This document shows, one piece after another, positions 24,956 to 37,663 of a stretch of 64,000 nucleotides of DNA. The first letter of the stretch is position 1; every line of letters starts with the position of its first letter. A program made the translations under genes and the position numbers. The notes below the pieces were generated by a model. It searched no databases. It saw nothing but the letters and a program-made list of their open reading frames with translations, and was not told where the DNA came from. Source of the stretch: Rothia kristinae NBRC 15354 (GTDB lineage Bacteria; Actinomycetota; Actinomycetes; Actinomycetales; Micrococcaceae); assembly GCF_001570865.1 (NCBI RefSeq), contig NZ_BCSM01000003.1, positions 62,001 through 126,000 on the forward strand. The letters run 5' to 3'.

Positions 24956-26076
24956 GCCGCGTGCCGGGATCGGAGCGGAAGGCTCCGCCGCCGATCCGCC
25001 GGGTGGTGTTCGCCGAGGACGCCGTCGGGCGCTTCGGCGGGGTGGAGACCCTCCTGCGGGTGCTCGCCCCGCGCCTGCGCGAGCGCGGCCTGCGGGTCGA
25101 GTACCTCTCTCACGAGCCGCCGAGCGGCCCGGCGCCCACCCCGGGTGCGGTGCGCTGCTTCGCGGTGCCGGGCTCCGCCTCCCGGTGGCGGCGACTGGCG
25201 GCCGGACTGCGCCGACGGGCCCTCCTGGCCTCGCTGGGCCCGCGGGATGCGCTGGTGATGATGAATGAGACCACCGCGGCCGAACTGCTGCCGGGCCTCA
25301 GCATGGCCCACCGCCTGCGCCCGCGATCCCGGCGCCCGCTCAGCGTGATGCAGTTCCACAGTCGCTTCGACTCCGCCTGGCGGGTGCGCGGAGACGCGAT
25401 CCTGCGCCGGGCGGCCGCGATCTGCGAGGAGTTCCTGGCGCTGAACGAGCAGGAGGCCCGCCGCTTCGCCGCGGCCTACGGACGCCCGGTCGGGTCCATC
25501 CCCAACCCCGTGGCGGTGCCGGTGGCCCCGACCCCGCGCACCCGACGCCCCACCCGGGTGGTGTGTGTGGCGCGGCTGGCCCCGGAGAAGCGGGTGGACT
25601 GGGTGCTGCGCGCCTTCGACGCCGCGGCCGCCCGGCACCCGGGCTGGGAGCTGGAGGTCGTCGGAGACGGCCCGGAGCGGGCCGCGCTGGAGCGGCTGAC
25701 CGCGGGCCTGGAGCACGGGCAGCGGATCCGATTCCGCGGGGAGGTGCCCACCGCAGACCTGGCCGAGGTCTACGATGCCGCCGGGGTGCTCGCCCTGGCC
25801 TCGGCCTTCGAGGGCACCCCGATGGTCCTGGCCGAGGCCATGGCCCGCGGCGTGCCCGTGGTGTGCACGCCGTCCTCCGAGGCGGTGGCGGCCACCGCCC
25901 GGGCGGCGGGCTTCCTCAGCGAGGACTCGCCCGGAGCCTTCACCCGGACCCTGGCCGACGCCATGGGCCAGGAGGAGACCGCCTGGCGGGAGCTGTCCGC
26001 CGCGGCCCTGGAGCAGGCCCACACCCACGACCCGCAGGCCGTGGTGGAGCACTGGCTGCGGCTGCTGCGCCGCTGA
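24952..26076 (+). CDS. Glycosyltransferase family 4 protein
   Basis: A 374-residue GT-B enzyme. An N-terminal acceptor domain (VVFAEDAVGRFGGVETLLRVL) is followed by the donor domain with RVVCVARLAPEKRVDWVLRAF. The E-x7-E region reads SAFEGTPMVLAEAMARGVPVV. Donor sugar and acceptor are unknown. The GTG start overlaps the peptidase stop (GTGA), which makes it the third gene of the operon, although its role has no evident link to peptide use. A strong bidirectional terminator follows. Confidence 0.85.
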   Translation: MSRVPGSERKAPPPIRRVVFAEDAVGRFGGVETLLRVLAPRLRERGLRVEYLSHEPPSGPAPTPGAVRCFAVPGSASRWRRLAAGLRRRALLASLGPRDALVMMNETTAAELLPGLSMAHRLRPRSRRPLSVMQFHSRFDSAWRVRGDAILRRAAAICEEFLALNEQEARRFAAAYGRPVGSIPNPVAVPVAPTPRTRRPTRVVCVARLAPEKRVDWVLRAFDAAAARHPGWELEVVGDGPERAALERLTAGLEHGQRIRFRGEVPTADLAEVYDAAGVLALASAFEGTPMVLAEAMARGVPVVCTPSSEAVAATARAAGFLSEDSPGAFTRTLADAMGQEETAWRELSAAALEQAHTHDPQAVVEHWLRLLRR

Positions 26077-26088
26077 GCCCAGATGCGC

Positions 26089-26135
26089 GAGGGGCCGGGC
26101 GCCGCAGGGTCCCGCCCTGCCTCGCCCGGCCCCTC
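26089..26135. terminator. Bidirectional terminator between GT4 and gatB
   Basis: Outer arms GAGGGGCCGGGCG and its complement enclose an inner GCAGGG / CCCTGC stem. It lies between convergent genes, 12 bp after the GT4 stop and 23 bp after the gatB stop. Confidence 0.85.
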
Positions 26136-26158
26136 AAGCGGTCTCCCGGTGTCGGGGG

Positions 26159-27661
26159 CTAGCCCTGCACGCCGAGCTTCTCCAGGATCAGCTCGCGCAC
26201 GCGGGCGGCGTCGGCCTGGCCGCGGGTGGCCTTCATGACCTGCCCGACCACCGCACCGGCCGCCTGGACCTTGCCGCCGCGGATCTTCTCCGCGACCTCC
26301 GGCATCGCCGCCAGCGCCTCGTCCACGGCCGCCCCCAGGGCGGAGTCGTCCGAGACGACGGCCAGGCCGCGGGCCTCCACGACCTCGGCCGGGGTGCCCT
26401 CCCCGGCCAGGACGTGCTCGAGGACCTTCCGGGCGATCTTGTCGTTGATCTTGCCGTCCTCGATCAGCCCGTTCAGCTCCACCACGGTGGCGGGGGTGGC
26501 CCCCAGCTCGCCGGGCTCCACCTCGCGCTGCTTGGCCAGGCGGGCGATCTCGCCCATCCACCACTTGCGCGCCACGGCCGGGCTGGCCCCGGCGGCCACG
26601 GTCTGCTCGATCTCCTCCAGCACCCCGGCGTTGACGACGTCGCGGAACTCCTCCTCCGAGTAGCCCCACTGCTCCTTGAGCCGCTTGCGCCGCTGCGCGG
26701 GAGGCTCCGGCAGCTCCGCCCGCAGCCGCTCCACCCAGGCCCGGTCCGGCACGATCGGCACCAGATCCGGCTCCGGGAAGTAGCGGTAGTCGTCCGCATC
26801 GGACTTCGGGCGCCCCGAAGTCGTGGAGCGGGTGTCCTCGTGCCACATGCGGGTCTCCTGCAGGATGGACCCGCCGGCGGCCAGCACCGCGGCGTGACGC
26901 TGGATCTCGTAGCGCACGGCCCGCTCCACCGAGCGCAGGGAGTTGACGTTCTTCGTCTCCGTGCGGGTGCCGAACGTCTCGGCGCCCTTGGGCATCAGGG
27001 ACACGTTGGCGTCGCAGCGGACGTTGCCGCGCTCCATGCGGGCATCCGAGATCCCCAGGTTCTTGACGATCTCCCGGATCGCGGCCACGTAGGCCCGCGC
27101 CAGCTCGGGGGCGCGCTTGCCGGCCCCGGTGATCGGGCGGGTCACGATCTCGATCAGCGGCACCCCGGCCCGGTTGTAGTCCACCAGGGAGTACTGGGCG
27201 CCCTGGATGCGTCCGGCCCCGCCGTGGTGCCCGAGCTTGCCGGCGTCGTCCTCCATGTGGGCGCGCTCGATCTGCACGGTGAACACCGTGCCGTCCTCCA
27301 GCTCCACGTCCAGCGCGCCGTTCTCGCAGATCGGCTTGTCAAACTGGGAGGTCTGGAAGTTCTTCGGGGTGTCCGGGTAGAAGTAGTTCTTCCGGGAGAA
27401 CTCGGTGACCTCGGCGATGTCGCAGCCCAGGGCCAGACCCAGCCTGATCGCGGACTCCACGGCCTGCTTGTTCACGCTGGGCAGCACCCCGGGCAGGCCC
27501 AGGGAGACCGGGCTGGTGTTGGTGTTGGGCACGTCGCCGAAGGCGTTGGGCGCCCAGTCGAACATCTTGGTGGCGGTGTTCAGCTCCACGTGCACCTCGA
27601 AGCCGAGCACCGGGTCGTAGGCCTCCAGGGCCTGATCGAAGTCCATCAGCTCATCGGTCAT
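26159..27661 (-). CDS. gatB: Asp-tRNA(Asn)/Glu-tRNA(Gln) amidotransferase subunit B
   Basis: A 500-residue subunit of GatCAB that binds misacylated tRNA and phosphorylates the Glu or Asp side chain before amidation. The cradle domain contains [26 protein letters not shown] and the [12 protein letters not shown] element. The C-terminal YqeY-like tail (about 350-500) would contact tRNA. The ATG at 27661 shares one base with the gatA stop; a GTG one codon earlier is also possible and better spaced from GGAG. It is the last gene of gatC-gatA-gatB. Confidence 0.96.
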   Translation of the reverse strand: MTDELMDFDQALEAYDPVLGFEVHVELNTATKMFDWAPNAFGDVPNTNTSPVSLGLPGVLPSVNKQAVESAIRLGLALGCDIAEVTEFSRKNYFYPDTPKNFQTSQFDKPICENGALDVELEDGTVFTVQIERAHMEDDAGKLGHHGGAGRIQGAQYSLVDYNRAGVPLIEIVTRPITGAGKRAPELARAYVAAIREIVKNLGISDARMERGNVRCDANVSLMPKGAETFGTRTETKNVNSLRSVERAVRYEIQRHAAVLAAGGSILQETRMWHEDTRSTTSGRPKSDADDYRYFPEPDLVPIVPDRAWVERLRAELPEPPAQRRKRLKEQWGYSEEEFRDVVNAGVLEEIEQTVAAGASPAVARKWWMGEIARLAKQREVEPGELGATPATVVELNGLIEDGKINDKIARKVLEHVLAGEGTPAEVVEARGLAVVSDDSALGAAVDEALAAMPEVAEKIRGGKVQAAGAVVGQVMKATRGQADAARVRELILEKLGVQG

Positions 27662-29241
27662 CACTCGGACACTCCTTCGGCGTCGGCCTCACCCGAGGCG
27701 GCGAGCAGGTCTTCCACGGCCGGGCGGCGCTGCAGCAGCGGAGCCCCCCAGGCCTTCTCCAGGGCGGCCTCCAGGCCGGCCGCGGCACGGTACATGCGGG
27801 CGTCCTCGCGCACCGGGGCGATGAACTGCACGCCCACCGGCAGGCCGTCGTCCTCGGACAGCCCCGCCGGGACGGAGATCGCGGGGACCCCGGCCAGGTT
27901 GATCGGGATCGTCGCGATGTCGGACAGGTACATGGACAGCGGGTCGTCGGTCTTCTCCCCGAAGCGGAAGGCCGTGGTCGGGGAGGTCGGGGCCAGCAGC
28001 ACGTCGGCCTGCTCGAAGGCCGCGGTGAAGTCCTCGATGATGCGGGTGCGGGCTTTCTGGGCGGAGCCGTAGTAGGCGTCGTAGTACCCGGCGGACAGGG
28101 CGTAGGTGCCCAGGATGATGCGCCGCTTGACCTCCGGGCCGAAGCCGGCGGCCCGGGTCGCGGCCATGACCCGCTCGATGGTCACGGGGCCCTCCTCGGG
28201 CTCCACGCGCAGGCCCCAGCGCACGCCGTCGTACTTGGCGAGGTTGGAGGAGACCTCCGAGGACATCAGCAGGTAGTACGCCCCCAGGGCGTAGCGGTAG
28301 TGCGGCATGTCGATCTCCACGATCTCCGCCCCGGCCTCACGCAGCGCCTCCAGGGCGTCGGCCACGCGGGCGGCGACCCCGGGCTGGATGCCCTCGGCCT
28401 GCTGCAGCTGGCGGATGACGCCGATGCGCATCCCCCGGATCCCGCCCTCGACGGCCCCGGCGCGGGCCTGGGCGGCGAAGTCCCCGACCTCATCCGGCAG
28501 GGAGGTGGAGTCCTTGGGGTCGTGTCCGGCGATCAGCTCGTGCAGCAGGGCCGCATCCAGCACGGTGCGCGCGTGCGGGCCGATCTGGTCCAGGGAGGAG
28601 GCCATCGCGATCGCCCCGTAGCGGGAGACCGATCCGTAGGTGGGGTGCACCCCCACGGAGCCGGTCACTGAGGCCGGCTGGCGGATGGATCCGCCGGTGT
28701 CCGTGCCCAGGGCCAGGGGCGCCTGGTGGGCGGCGACCGCCGCGGCCGCGCCGCCACCGGAGCCGCCGGGGATCCGGTCCAGGGCCCACGGGTTGCGGGT
28801 CGGGCCGAAGGCGGAGTGCTCGGTGGAGGAGCCCATCGCGAACTCGTCCAGGTTGGTCTTGCCCAGGATCGGCATCCGCGCCTGGCGGATCCGCTCGACG
28901 ACGGTCGCGTCGTAGGGGCTGACCCACCCGTCGAGGATCTTCGACGCCGCGGTCGTGGGCTGCCCGGTGGTGACGATGTTGTCCTTCACGGCCACGGGGA
29001 CGCCGGCCAGCGGGTGCAGCGGCTTCCCGGCGGCGCGATCTTCGTCCACGGCGCGGGCCGTGGCCAGGGCGCCCTCGGCGTCCACGTGCAGGAAGGTGTT
29101 CAGCCCGTCGGCCCGGCCGGTGGCCTCGATGCGCTCCAGGTGGGCGCGCACCAGCTGCTCGGAGGTGATCTCCCCCGCGGCCAGCAGGTCAGCGGCCTGG
29201 GCGGCGGTGAGGGTGGTGAGGTCTGCGGCGCTCATCGGCAT
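27661..29241 (-). CDS. gatA: Asp-tRNA(Asn)/Glu-tRNA(Gln) amidotransferase subunit A
   Basis: A 526-residue amidase-signature glutaminase that supplies ammonia to GatB. The Ser-cisSer-Lys triad elements are visible: the lysine in [10 protein letters not shown], the cis-serine in IPGGSGGG and the nucleophile in [20 protein letters not shown] follows. The second serine of the common GGSSGG motif is glycine, which is frequent in actinobacteria. The ATG at 29241 has GGAGGAG with a 7-nt gap and lies 4 bp after gatC. Confidence 0.97.
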   Translation of the reverse strand: MPMSAADLTTLTAAQAADLLAAGEITSEQLVRAHLERIEATGRADGLNTFLHVDAEGALATARAVDEDRAAGKPLHPLAGVPVAVKDNIVTTGQPTTAASKILDGWVSPYDATVVERIRQARMPILGKTNLDEFAMGSSTEHSAFGPTRNPWALDRIPGGSGGGAAAAVAAHQAPLALGTDTGGSIRQPASVTGSVGVHPTYGSVSRYGAIAMASSLDQIGPHARTVLDAALLHELIAGHDPKDSTSLPDEVGDFAAQARAGAVEGGIRGMRIGVIRQLQQAEGIQPGVAARVADALEALREAGAEIVEIDMPHYRYALGAYYLLMSSEVSSNLAKYDGVRWGLRVEPEEGPVTIERVMAATRAAGFGPEVKRRIILGTYALSAGYYDAYYGSAQKARTRIIEDFTAAFEQADVLLAPTSPTTAFRFGEKTDDPLSMYLSDIATIPINLAGVPAISVPAGLSEDDGLPVGVQFIAPVREDARMYRAAAGLEAALEKAWGAPLLQRRPAVEDLLAASGEADAEGVSE

Positions 29242-29245
29242 CTGG

Positions 29246-29542
29246 CTACTCCTCCCCCAGGATCGCGGGCACCTTGAACTGGCCGTCCTCGGCGTCGGGG
29301 GCGCCGGACAGGGCCTCCTCCTGCGTCAGGGTGGGCCCGACGACGTCCTCGCGCAGCACGTTGGTCAGCGCGATGGGGTGGGCGGTCGGGGCGACGTCCT
29401 CCTGGGCGATCTCGGACACGGACTGCACGGATTCGACGATGACCTCGAGCTCGCGGGACATCGCGTCCAGCTCCTCGTCGGTCATGTCGATGCGCGCCAG
29501 CTCGGCCAGGTGGGCGACCTGCTCGCGGGTGATCGCAGACAT
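29246..29542 (-). CDS. gatC: Asp-tRNA(Asn)/Glu-tRNA(Gln) amidotransferase subunit C
   Basis: A 98-residue belt subunit that wraps around GatA and GatB to stabilise the complex. The start [21 protein letters not shown] and the RED region ([12 protein letters not shown]) match the family. It is the first gene of gatCAB, with a GCAGGAG site. Its presence is consistent with indirect charging of tRNA-Gln in this organism. Confidence 0.96.
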   Translation of the reverse strand: MSAITREQVAHLAELARIDMTDEELDAMSRELEVIVESVQSVSEIAQEDVAPTAHPIALTNVLREDVVGPTLTQEEALSGAPDAEDGQFKVPAILGEE

Positions 29543-29672
29543 GGATTCTCCTGCTCGGGTTCGGTGGGTGCGGGACCCCGCGCCCGGCGCGGGCGTCCCG
29601 CAGGTCAGTCTAGTCGCGCCGCCGCGGGCTAACCTCCCGGGCGGGTCCGCCGGAGCGCACCCGGGGACGCGA

Positions 29673-29720
29673 CGACGCCCCGCTCCCCTTCCGCCGGAGC
29701 GGGAGGGGAGCGGGGCGTCG
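29673..29720 (-). terminator. Terminator of rpf
   Basis: A 16-bp perfect stem CGACGCCCCGCTCCCC and its complement with a 16-nt loop, 47 bp past the rpf stop. Confidence 0.85.
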
Positions 29721-29766
29721 GAGTCGAAGTCCGCTCAGCCGCGGGGGCCGGAGCGGATCAGGCGCT

Positions 29767-30513
29767 TCACGCGGCCGGGATCTCCAGGACCTGACCCGGG
29801 TAGATCAGGTTGGGGTTGGAGACGGTGGAGGCGTTGGCGTCGGCCAGGGACTCCCAGGAGACGCCGTGGGCCGCGGCGATCGCGGACAGGGTGTCACCGG
29901 CCTGCACGGTGTAGGTGCCGGCAGCCGCGGTGTACTGGGTCTGCGCCGGGGCGGCCTGCTCGGTCTGCGCCGGGGCGGTGTACTGGGTCTGGGCCGGAGC
30001 AACCTGCTCGGTCTGGGCCGGGGCCTGGGTCTCAGCCTTGGGGGCCTCGACCTGCTGGGTCTGGGCCGGGGCCTGGGTCTCAGCCTTGGGGGCCTCGACC
30101 TGCTGGGTCTGGGTCTGCGCAGCGGAGGTGCTCTGCTGCTCGGTGGCGCCAGCGGCGGAACCGCTGGTGTCGGCGGCACCCAGGCCGACGCCGCACACGG
30201 GCCAGGCGCCCTTGCCCTGGGTGGCCAGGACGTTCTCGGCCACGCGGATCTGCTCGGCGCGGGAGGCGTTCGCCGGGTCACCGGTGCCGCCGTTGGCGGC
30301 CCAGGTGGAGGCGGTGAACTGCAGACCGCCGGAGAAGCCGTTGCCGGTGGAGGTGCTCCAGTTCCCGCCGGACTCGCACTGGGCGACGGCGTCCCACTGG
30401 GCCTCGGTCGCAGCGTGGGCCGGCATGGACAGGGTCGCGGCGGCGGCGCCGCCGACGACGAGGGCGGCGGTGCCGCGGCGGACGTTACGACGGATGGTGG
30501 AAGTAGTCTTCAC
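29767..30513 (-). CDS. rpf: Resuscitation-promoting factor-like secreted transglycosylase with LysM domain
   Basis: A 248-residue exported muralytic protein that cleaves peptidoglycan to stimulate regrowth of dormant or stationary cells. A signal peptide (1-34, cleavage after AHA) precedes the Rpf transglycosylase domain (about 36-110). This has the catalytic glutamate E47 in QCESGGNW, and C46 and C107 are the expected disulfide. A Gln/Ala/Pro/Thr linker with repeats follows, then one LysM domain (200-248: YTVQAGDTL to GQVLEIP) for cell-wall binding. This matches the domain order of Micrococcus luteus Rpf. The GTG at 30513 has GAGGAG; no alternative start yields a signal peptide. Confidence 0.93.
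   Translation of the reverse strand: MKTTSTIRRNVRRGTAALVVGGAAAATLSMPAHAATEAQWDAVAQCESGGNWSTSTGNGFSGGLQFTASTWAANGGTGDPANASRAEQIRVAENVLATQGKGAWPVCGVGLGAADTSGSAAGATEQQSTSAAQTQTQQVEAPKAETQAPAQTQQVEAPKAETQAPAQTEQVAPAQTQYTAPAQTEQAAPAQTQYTAAAGTYTVQAGDTLSAIAAAHGVSWESLADANASTVSNPNLIYPGQVLEIPAA
30003..30098 (-). repeat. Two tandem 48-bp repeats in the rpf linker
   Basis: Two almost identical 48-bp units (one base differs near the start of the first) encode the 16-residue unit [16 protein letters not shown] or its close variant. Shorter QTEQ/QTQY-APA units flank them. Near identity at DNA level points to recent duplication and probable length variation between strains. Confidence 0.8.
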
Positions 30514-30685
30514 GATGCTCCTCGGGCCACCTGCGCTCCGTCCATCCCTGGACTTCTCCGCGCCGTCGTCTACCCATCGATGTGTGTGGGGATCTTCTCG
30601 AGGTGTCTGCCCTGTAGACGACTCCGGTGTACGGCAGCACCCAGCATGTTCGGCCCCTGCACCATGCGCAGGATGACCAGCGTGA

Positions 30686-30752
30686 TCGCCTCGCGGCGAT
30701 GAACTTTGATAACGATACAATAACGATTTTGGGCTTGGCAACCAAAAATCGT
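30686..30752 (-). promoter_or_regulatory. rpf promoter with operator-like inverted repeat and 5' leader hairpin
   Basis: On the minus strand TTGCCA (30741-30736) and TATCGT (30717-30712) are 18 nt apart. The -35 box is framed by a perfect inverted repeat, ACGATTTT / AAAATCGT (30723-30730 and 30745-30752), and TAACGAT or similar occurs twice. The predicted transcript has a leader of about 190 nt, beginning near a TCGCC-GCGA-GGCGA tetraloop hairpin (30686-30699). This patch is strikingly AT-rich for the window. I see no match to the c-di-AMP riboswitch found before some other rpf genes. Confidence 0.5.
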
Positions 30753-30774
30753 GACGGAAGCTTGACCTTCCGTC
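30753..30774 (-). terminator. Rho-independent terminator of ligA
   Basis: On the minus strand an 8-bp stem GACGGAAG / CTTCCGTC with a 6-nt loop is followed by ACGATTTTT. It is 153 bp after the ligA stop and immediately before the rpf promoter. It is one of the few hairpins here with a T-run. Confidence 0.7.
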
Positions 30775-30927
30775 GTCCCGCCGTCGGAAGCACCTCAGCG
30801 GGTGTCCTTGGCAGGACGCGTGCCAGCCTAAGCGGACCCCGCGCAGGGGGTCAAGACCGCAGCCCATGGCGGGGGCCACAGGTCACGGGCCGGTCACGAA
30901 CCCCGAAAGGCCCCGGAACCCGCGGAA

Positions 30928-34302
<3,375 letters not shown>

Positions 34303-34306
<4 letters not shown>

Positions 34307-35592
34307 TCGAAGTCAATCTCCAGTTCGGGGCCGATGCCCGGGTCCAGGACCACGGGTTGGACGTCTCCGAATCCGCGCACGTTGCGCACGCTCTGCGGAC
34401 GCAGGACGAACCGCTCGTCTCCGCGCAGCACCTCGGCGGTGTCGGCATCGACCAGCACGACGCCGGGTTCGGCCAGGGCCACCAGGCGCGAAGCGAGGTT
34501 CACGGTCGGACCGTAGACGTCCCCCAGCCTAGGCAGGATCCGGCCCCAGACAAAAGCGACGCGGGCCTCCGGCAGGGCCGGATCCTCGTCGATCATCCGG
34601 GACAGTGCCAGGGAGATCCGGGCGCCGGCCTCCGGGGATTCGGTGAGGAACAGGATCTCATCACCCACCGTCTTGATGATCCGGCCGCCGCCGACCGCCA
34701 CGATCTCGGCGCAGCGCTGCTCGAAGTGCTGGACCAGGCTGGCCAGGGTGGATTCGCCCATGCGCCGGGACAGCGAGGTGTAGGAGACGAGATCCGCGAA
34801 GCCGATCCCGCGCACCAGCGGCAGCGGGCGGAACCGGTCGTCCCCGTCCTCGTCCGCGTCTGCCTCACCGGGCTTCTCCGCCTTCAGCGCCAGACGGATC
34901 ACCGCCGCGTTGAGCTGGCGACGGAAGCCGTAGTGGATCAGCTGATCCAGCTGCTCGATCAGCTGCGGCAGGATGGTGAGCAGGTGGCGCCGCGCCTCGG
35001 CGTCGGTGACCCCGCGATGGGCGACCATGTCCTCCACCAGCGCCTCGATCTGCCAGGCGACCATCCGGTCCGTCATCTGCCCCACCGACCGGACGATGGA
35101 CATGACCCCGGACTCGGTGATGTCCGCGTTGTCCACCAGATCCGCCATGGTGCGCAGCGCCTCGACGTCGAAGGGAGTGAAGAAGACGTCCTCGTCCTTG
35201 AGGTTGGGCAGACCCAGGGCGCGCCACATCTTCCGCGCCCCGAGCAGGGAGACGTCCGCGGCCTCGGCCGCCTCCTCCCGGCGCAGGCTGCGGTTCTGCC
35301 CCAGCAGGGCGCGTTCCAGCGCCCCGACGGCCGCCTTGGCCTCCACGGAGCCGTAGAGGTTGGACTGGGCCGGGTTCGCGAGGTTCAGCTGGCTGGTCTG
35401 CGGTCCGGTGTAGACCGGTGCGTCCTCGGGAACGTCCTGGGGCACGATGAGCTCCACCTTCTTGGTCTCGGGGTCGGGGGTGCGGCGGATCCTCTGCGCG
35501 CGGTCGGGGCCGACGGGGCGGCGCGCCGCTGCCGACCGCGCAGGGGGCGGCGACGGTGCCGTCACTGCGACCGGAAGGGTTGTCCGGGTCAC
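34303..35592 (-). CDS. Class III adenylate cyclase with N-terminal regulatory (pH-sensor type) domain
   Basis: A 429-residue soluble cyclase that makes cAMP from ATP. The catalytic domain (about 255-425) has the metal ligands D267 in GFADLVSYT and D311 in KTVGDEILF, and the GDVYGPTVNLASRL region. The N-terminal half (about 85-235: RREEAAEAADVSLLGARKMWRALGL, FTPFDVEALRTMADLVD) resembles the all-helical regulatory domain of mycobacterial Rv1264, a pH-responsive cyclase. The first 65 residues are Pro/Arg-rich and unconserved, so the true start may lie further in. It overlaps the PP2C gene downstream. Confidence 0.88.
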
Positions 35593-35610
35593 AGGCCATG
35601 CATGAGAAGC

Positions 35611-36102
35611 CTACACCCCGGACCTCCTGCGTCGGCCGATGAACTCGGCCCGCTGCTGTTCGCACAGGCGCGCGAAGCGGGCGGGCTCCTTCTGGTGGGT
35701 CAGGTCGAAGGCCTGCCCGGGCAGCGCCACGCGCACCGTGCCGCTGCCCAGCACCCGGTGGAGCACCCCGCGCGGCCCGACGACGCCGAGCACGTGCTCC
35801 AACGGCAGCGCCAGGGGCCGTCGGGCCCGCAGGGAGCGGAAGATCACGATGCGGCGGGTGGTCAGCGCGTATCCCGTGACCAGCCAGCGGCACATCCTGA
35901 CCACGGCGTAGATCACGGCCGCGACCAGCAGGATCGGGCCCACCGGGGACCATGCCGGATACACCCCGGCGACCACCTGCAGGACACTGGCCAGGAAGAT
36001 CGCGCCGAGCAGGGTCAGGGCGGGGCGCAGCAGCCGGGTGGGGTGGGCCCGATTGCAGGTCACGACCTCCTCCCCCGGCTCCAGCGGGGCCCGGTACCTC
36101 AT
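35611..36102 (-). CDS. PH domain-containing membrane protein (bPH2 / YdbS-like)
   Basis: A 163-residue protein with two transmembrane helices (about 28-45 and 50-70). A bacterial PH domain follows, with GYALTTRRIVIFRS, ALPLEHVLGV and the GSGTVRV core. A Lys/Arg-rich tail ends it. Such proteins are common downstream of birA in actinobacteria and their role is unknown. The ATG overlaps the birA stop (ATGA). Confidence 0.87.
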   Translation of the reverse strand: MRYRAPLEPGEEVVTCNRAHPTRLLRPALTLLGAIFLASVLQVVAGVYPAWSPVGPILLVAAVIYAVVRMCRWLVTGYALTTRRIVIFRSLRARRPLALPLEHVLGVVGPRGVLHRVLGSGTVRVALPGQAFDLTHQKEPARFARLCEQQRAEFIGRRRRSGV

Positions 36103-37133
36103 GCCCACCGCCCTTCGGCGGATCCGGCGTCCGGGCGCAGGTGCACGACGTCGCCCACGGAGACCTCCTCGAGCGCCCCGTCCTCTCGGCGCACCAGGAG
36201 GGCGCCGTCGGCGGTGAGGTCCTCGGCCGCGCCGCGGAGGTCGGGCTGCCCGTCGCGCTGCACGCGCACCCGGCGCCCCAGGGTGTCCAGGCGGGGGCGG
36301 ATCGCCTCCAGCAGACTCGGGCCGGGCCGCGGATCCCCCGCGGAGTCCTGCCCCATAGGCGAGTCCTGATCCACCGCGGAGGCGGGCAGCGGCCGGGACG
36401 GATCGCCGCCGACGGCCTCGAAGCGCTCGAGCAGATCCCGGAACCCGGCGATGAGATGGGCTGCCAGGATCGTGCGATCCACGACGGGCTCGGCTCGATG
36501 TCCCGTGCGGGCCTGATCCGTGCGGGTCAGCTCGGCCCGCAGGGAGGTCGCGGTGGGCACCGGCAACTGGTCCCTCTCCAGATCGACGTTGATCCCGATG
36601 CCGACCACCACGCACAGGCGCCCTTGCGGGTCCGGGGCCACCCGCGCGAGGATCCCCGCGGTCTTGGCCCCGTCCAGCAGCAGGTCGTTGGGCCACTTGA
36701 TCCGCGCCGGAAGGCCGGTGGTCGCGCGGATGGCTCGCTGCCCGGCCAGCGCCATGAGCAGGGTCAGCCAGTGCAGGGAGTCCGGCTCCAGGGTGCGCGG
36801 GCGCCCGGGGCGTTCGGGGCGCACCAGCGCCGAGAGCATCACCGAGCTGCGCGCCGGCGCCGTCCAGGTCCGGTCCCGCCGTCCCCGTCCGGCCCGCTGG
36901 TGCTCGGCCAGCAGGACGCTCCCGTGCACGGGACGCCGGATCGGATCCGCCAGTCGGCGCACCAGCTCGTCGTTCGTGGAGTCCACCTCCCCCAGCACCT
37001 GCACGGGGGCCGCGCGCAGCAGCCGCGCCAGCTCCGACACGACGTCGTCCGCGCCGGTCAGGACCTGCCGACGCAGCGGCGCCCGTGCCCCGCCCTGGGC
37101 GGGCTCGTGCGGGGCGGGGAAGTCTTCGGACAC
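36099..37133 (-). CDS. birA: Biotin--[acetyl-CoA carboxylase] ligase
   Basis: A 344-residue ligase that activates biotin as biotinyl-AMP and attaches it to the carrier lysine of the acyl-CoA carboxylase alpha subunit. The STNDE entry, the biotin/AMP loop GRGRRDR (82-88), the KWPNDLLLDGAKTAGIL core and VVGIGINVDL are present. There is no N-terminal DNA-binding domain, so it is not a repressor. An Asp/Pro-rich insertion lies near 250-270. The GTG has AAGGAGAG 6 nt before it. The carboxylase genes follow divergently. Confidence 0.95.
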   Translation of the reverse strand: MSEDFPAPHEPAQGGARAPLRRQVLTGADDVVSELARLLRAAPVQVLGEVDSTNDELVRRLADPIRRPVHGSVLLAEHQRAGRGRRDRTWTAPARSSVMLSALVRPERPGRPRTLEPDSLHWLTLLMALAGQRAIRATTGLPARIKWPNDLLLDGAKTAGILARVAPDPQGRLCVVVGIGINVDLERDQLPVPTATSLRAELTRTDQARTGHRAEPVVDRTILAAHLIAGFRDLLERFEAVGGDPSRPLPASAVDQDSPMGQDSAGDPRPGPSLLEAIRPRLDTLGRRVRVQRDGQPDLRGAAEDLTADGALLVRREDGALEEVSVGDVVHLRPDAGSAEGRWA

Positions 37134-37278
37134 GGGATCTCTCCTTGGCAAGGGCCGGGTGGTGTGCCCGCGGCGGGCGCGGACGCGGACGGGGGTGTGA
37201 GCTAGTTTAGGAGGCGGAGCCGGGCGTCGGCTGGATGCGCCCGCACCGACCCATCCCCGCCCGAGAGGACCCATCACC

Positions 37279-37581
37279 GTGAGCGAGCACTTCGCCGTCC
37301 TGTACAGCTACGGCCCGGCCGAGGCGCAGGCCGCGCACCGGCCGGCCCACCGGCGCTTCCTCGCCGGACTCCTGGATGAGGGGAAGCTGCTGGTCTCCGG
37401 CCCGTTCACCGACGGCTCCGACCAGGCGCTGCTGATCCTGCGCGCGGAGTCCGAGGAGGAGGTGGCCCAGCTGCTGGACGAGGATCCGATGCGCACCGGA
37501 GGAGTGGTGACCGAACGCCGGATCCACCGCTGGAACCCGGTGCTGGGTACAGTGGGGGCACCGGAGGCGCCGACCAGCTGA
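37279..37581 (+). CDS. YciI family protein
   Basis: A 100-residue ferredoxin-like alpha+beta protein of the YciI/YCII family. The conserved histidine in [20 protein letters not shown] and the SGPF segment are visible. The reaction is unknown in most members. The GTG has a GAGAGG site. It precedes accD on the same strand with 82 bp between and may share its transcript. Confidence 0.85.
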   Translation: MSEHFAVLYSYGPAEAQAAHRPAHRRFLAGLLDEGKLLVSGPFTDGSDQALLILRAESEEEVAQLLDEDPMRTGGVVTERRIHRWNPVLGTVGAPEAPTS

Positions 37582-37663
37582 GGCTGATCCGCTCCTTCGC
37601 CCGCGACCACGGCGCGCCGTCCCACCGTCCGCGCATCGATCCGCATCGTCTGAGGAAGTGCCC

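Noticed and set aside
30514-30720. c-di-AMP (ydaO-type) riboswitch before rpf
   Set aside because: The conserved core blocks of that riboswitch are not found in the leader, although it occurs before rpf in other actinobacteria.
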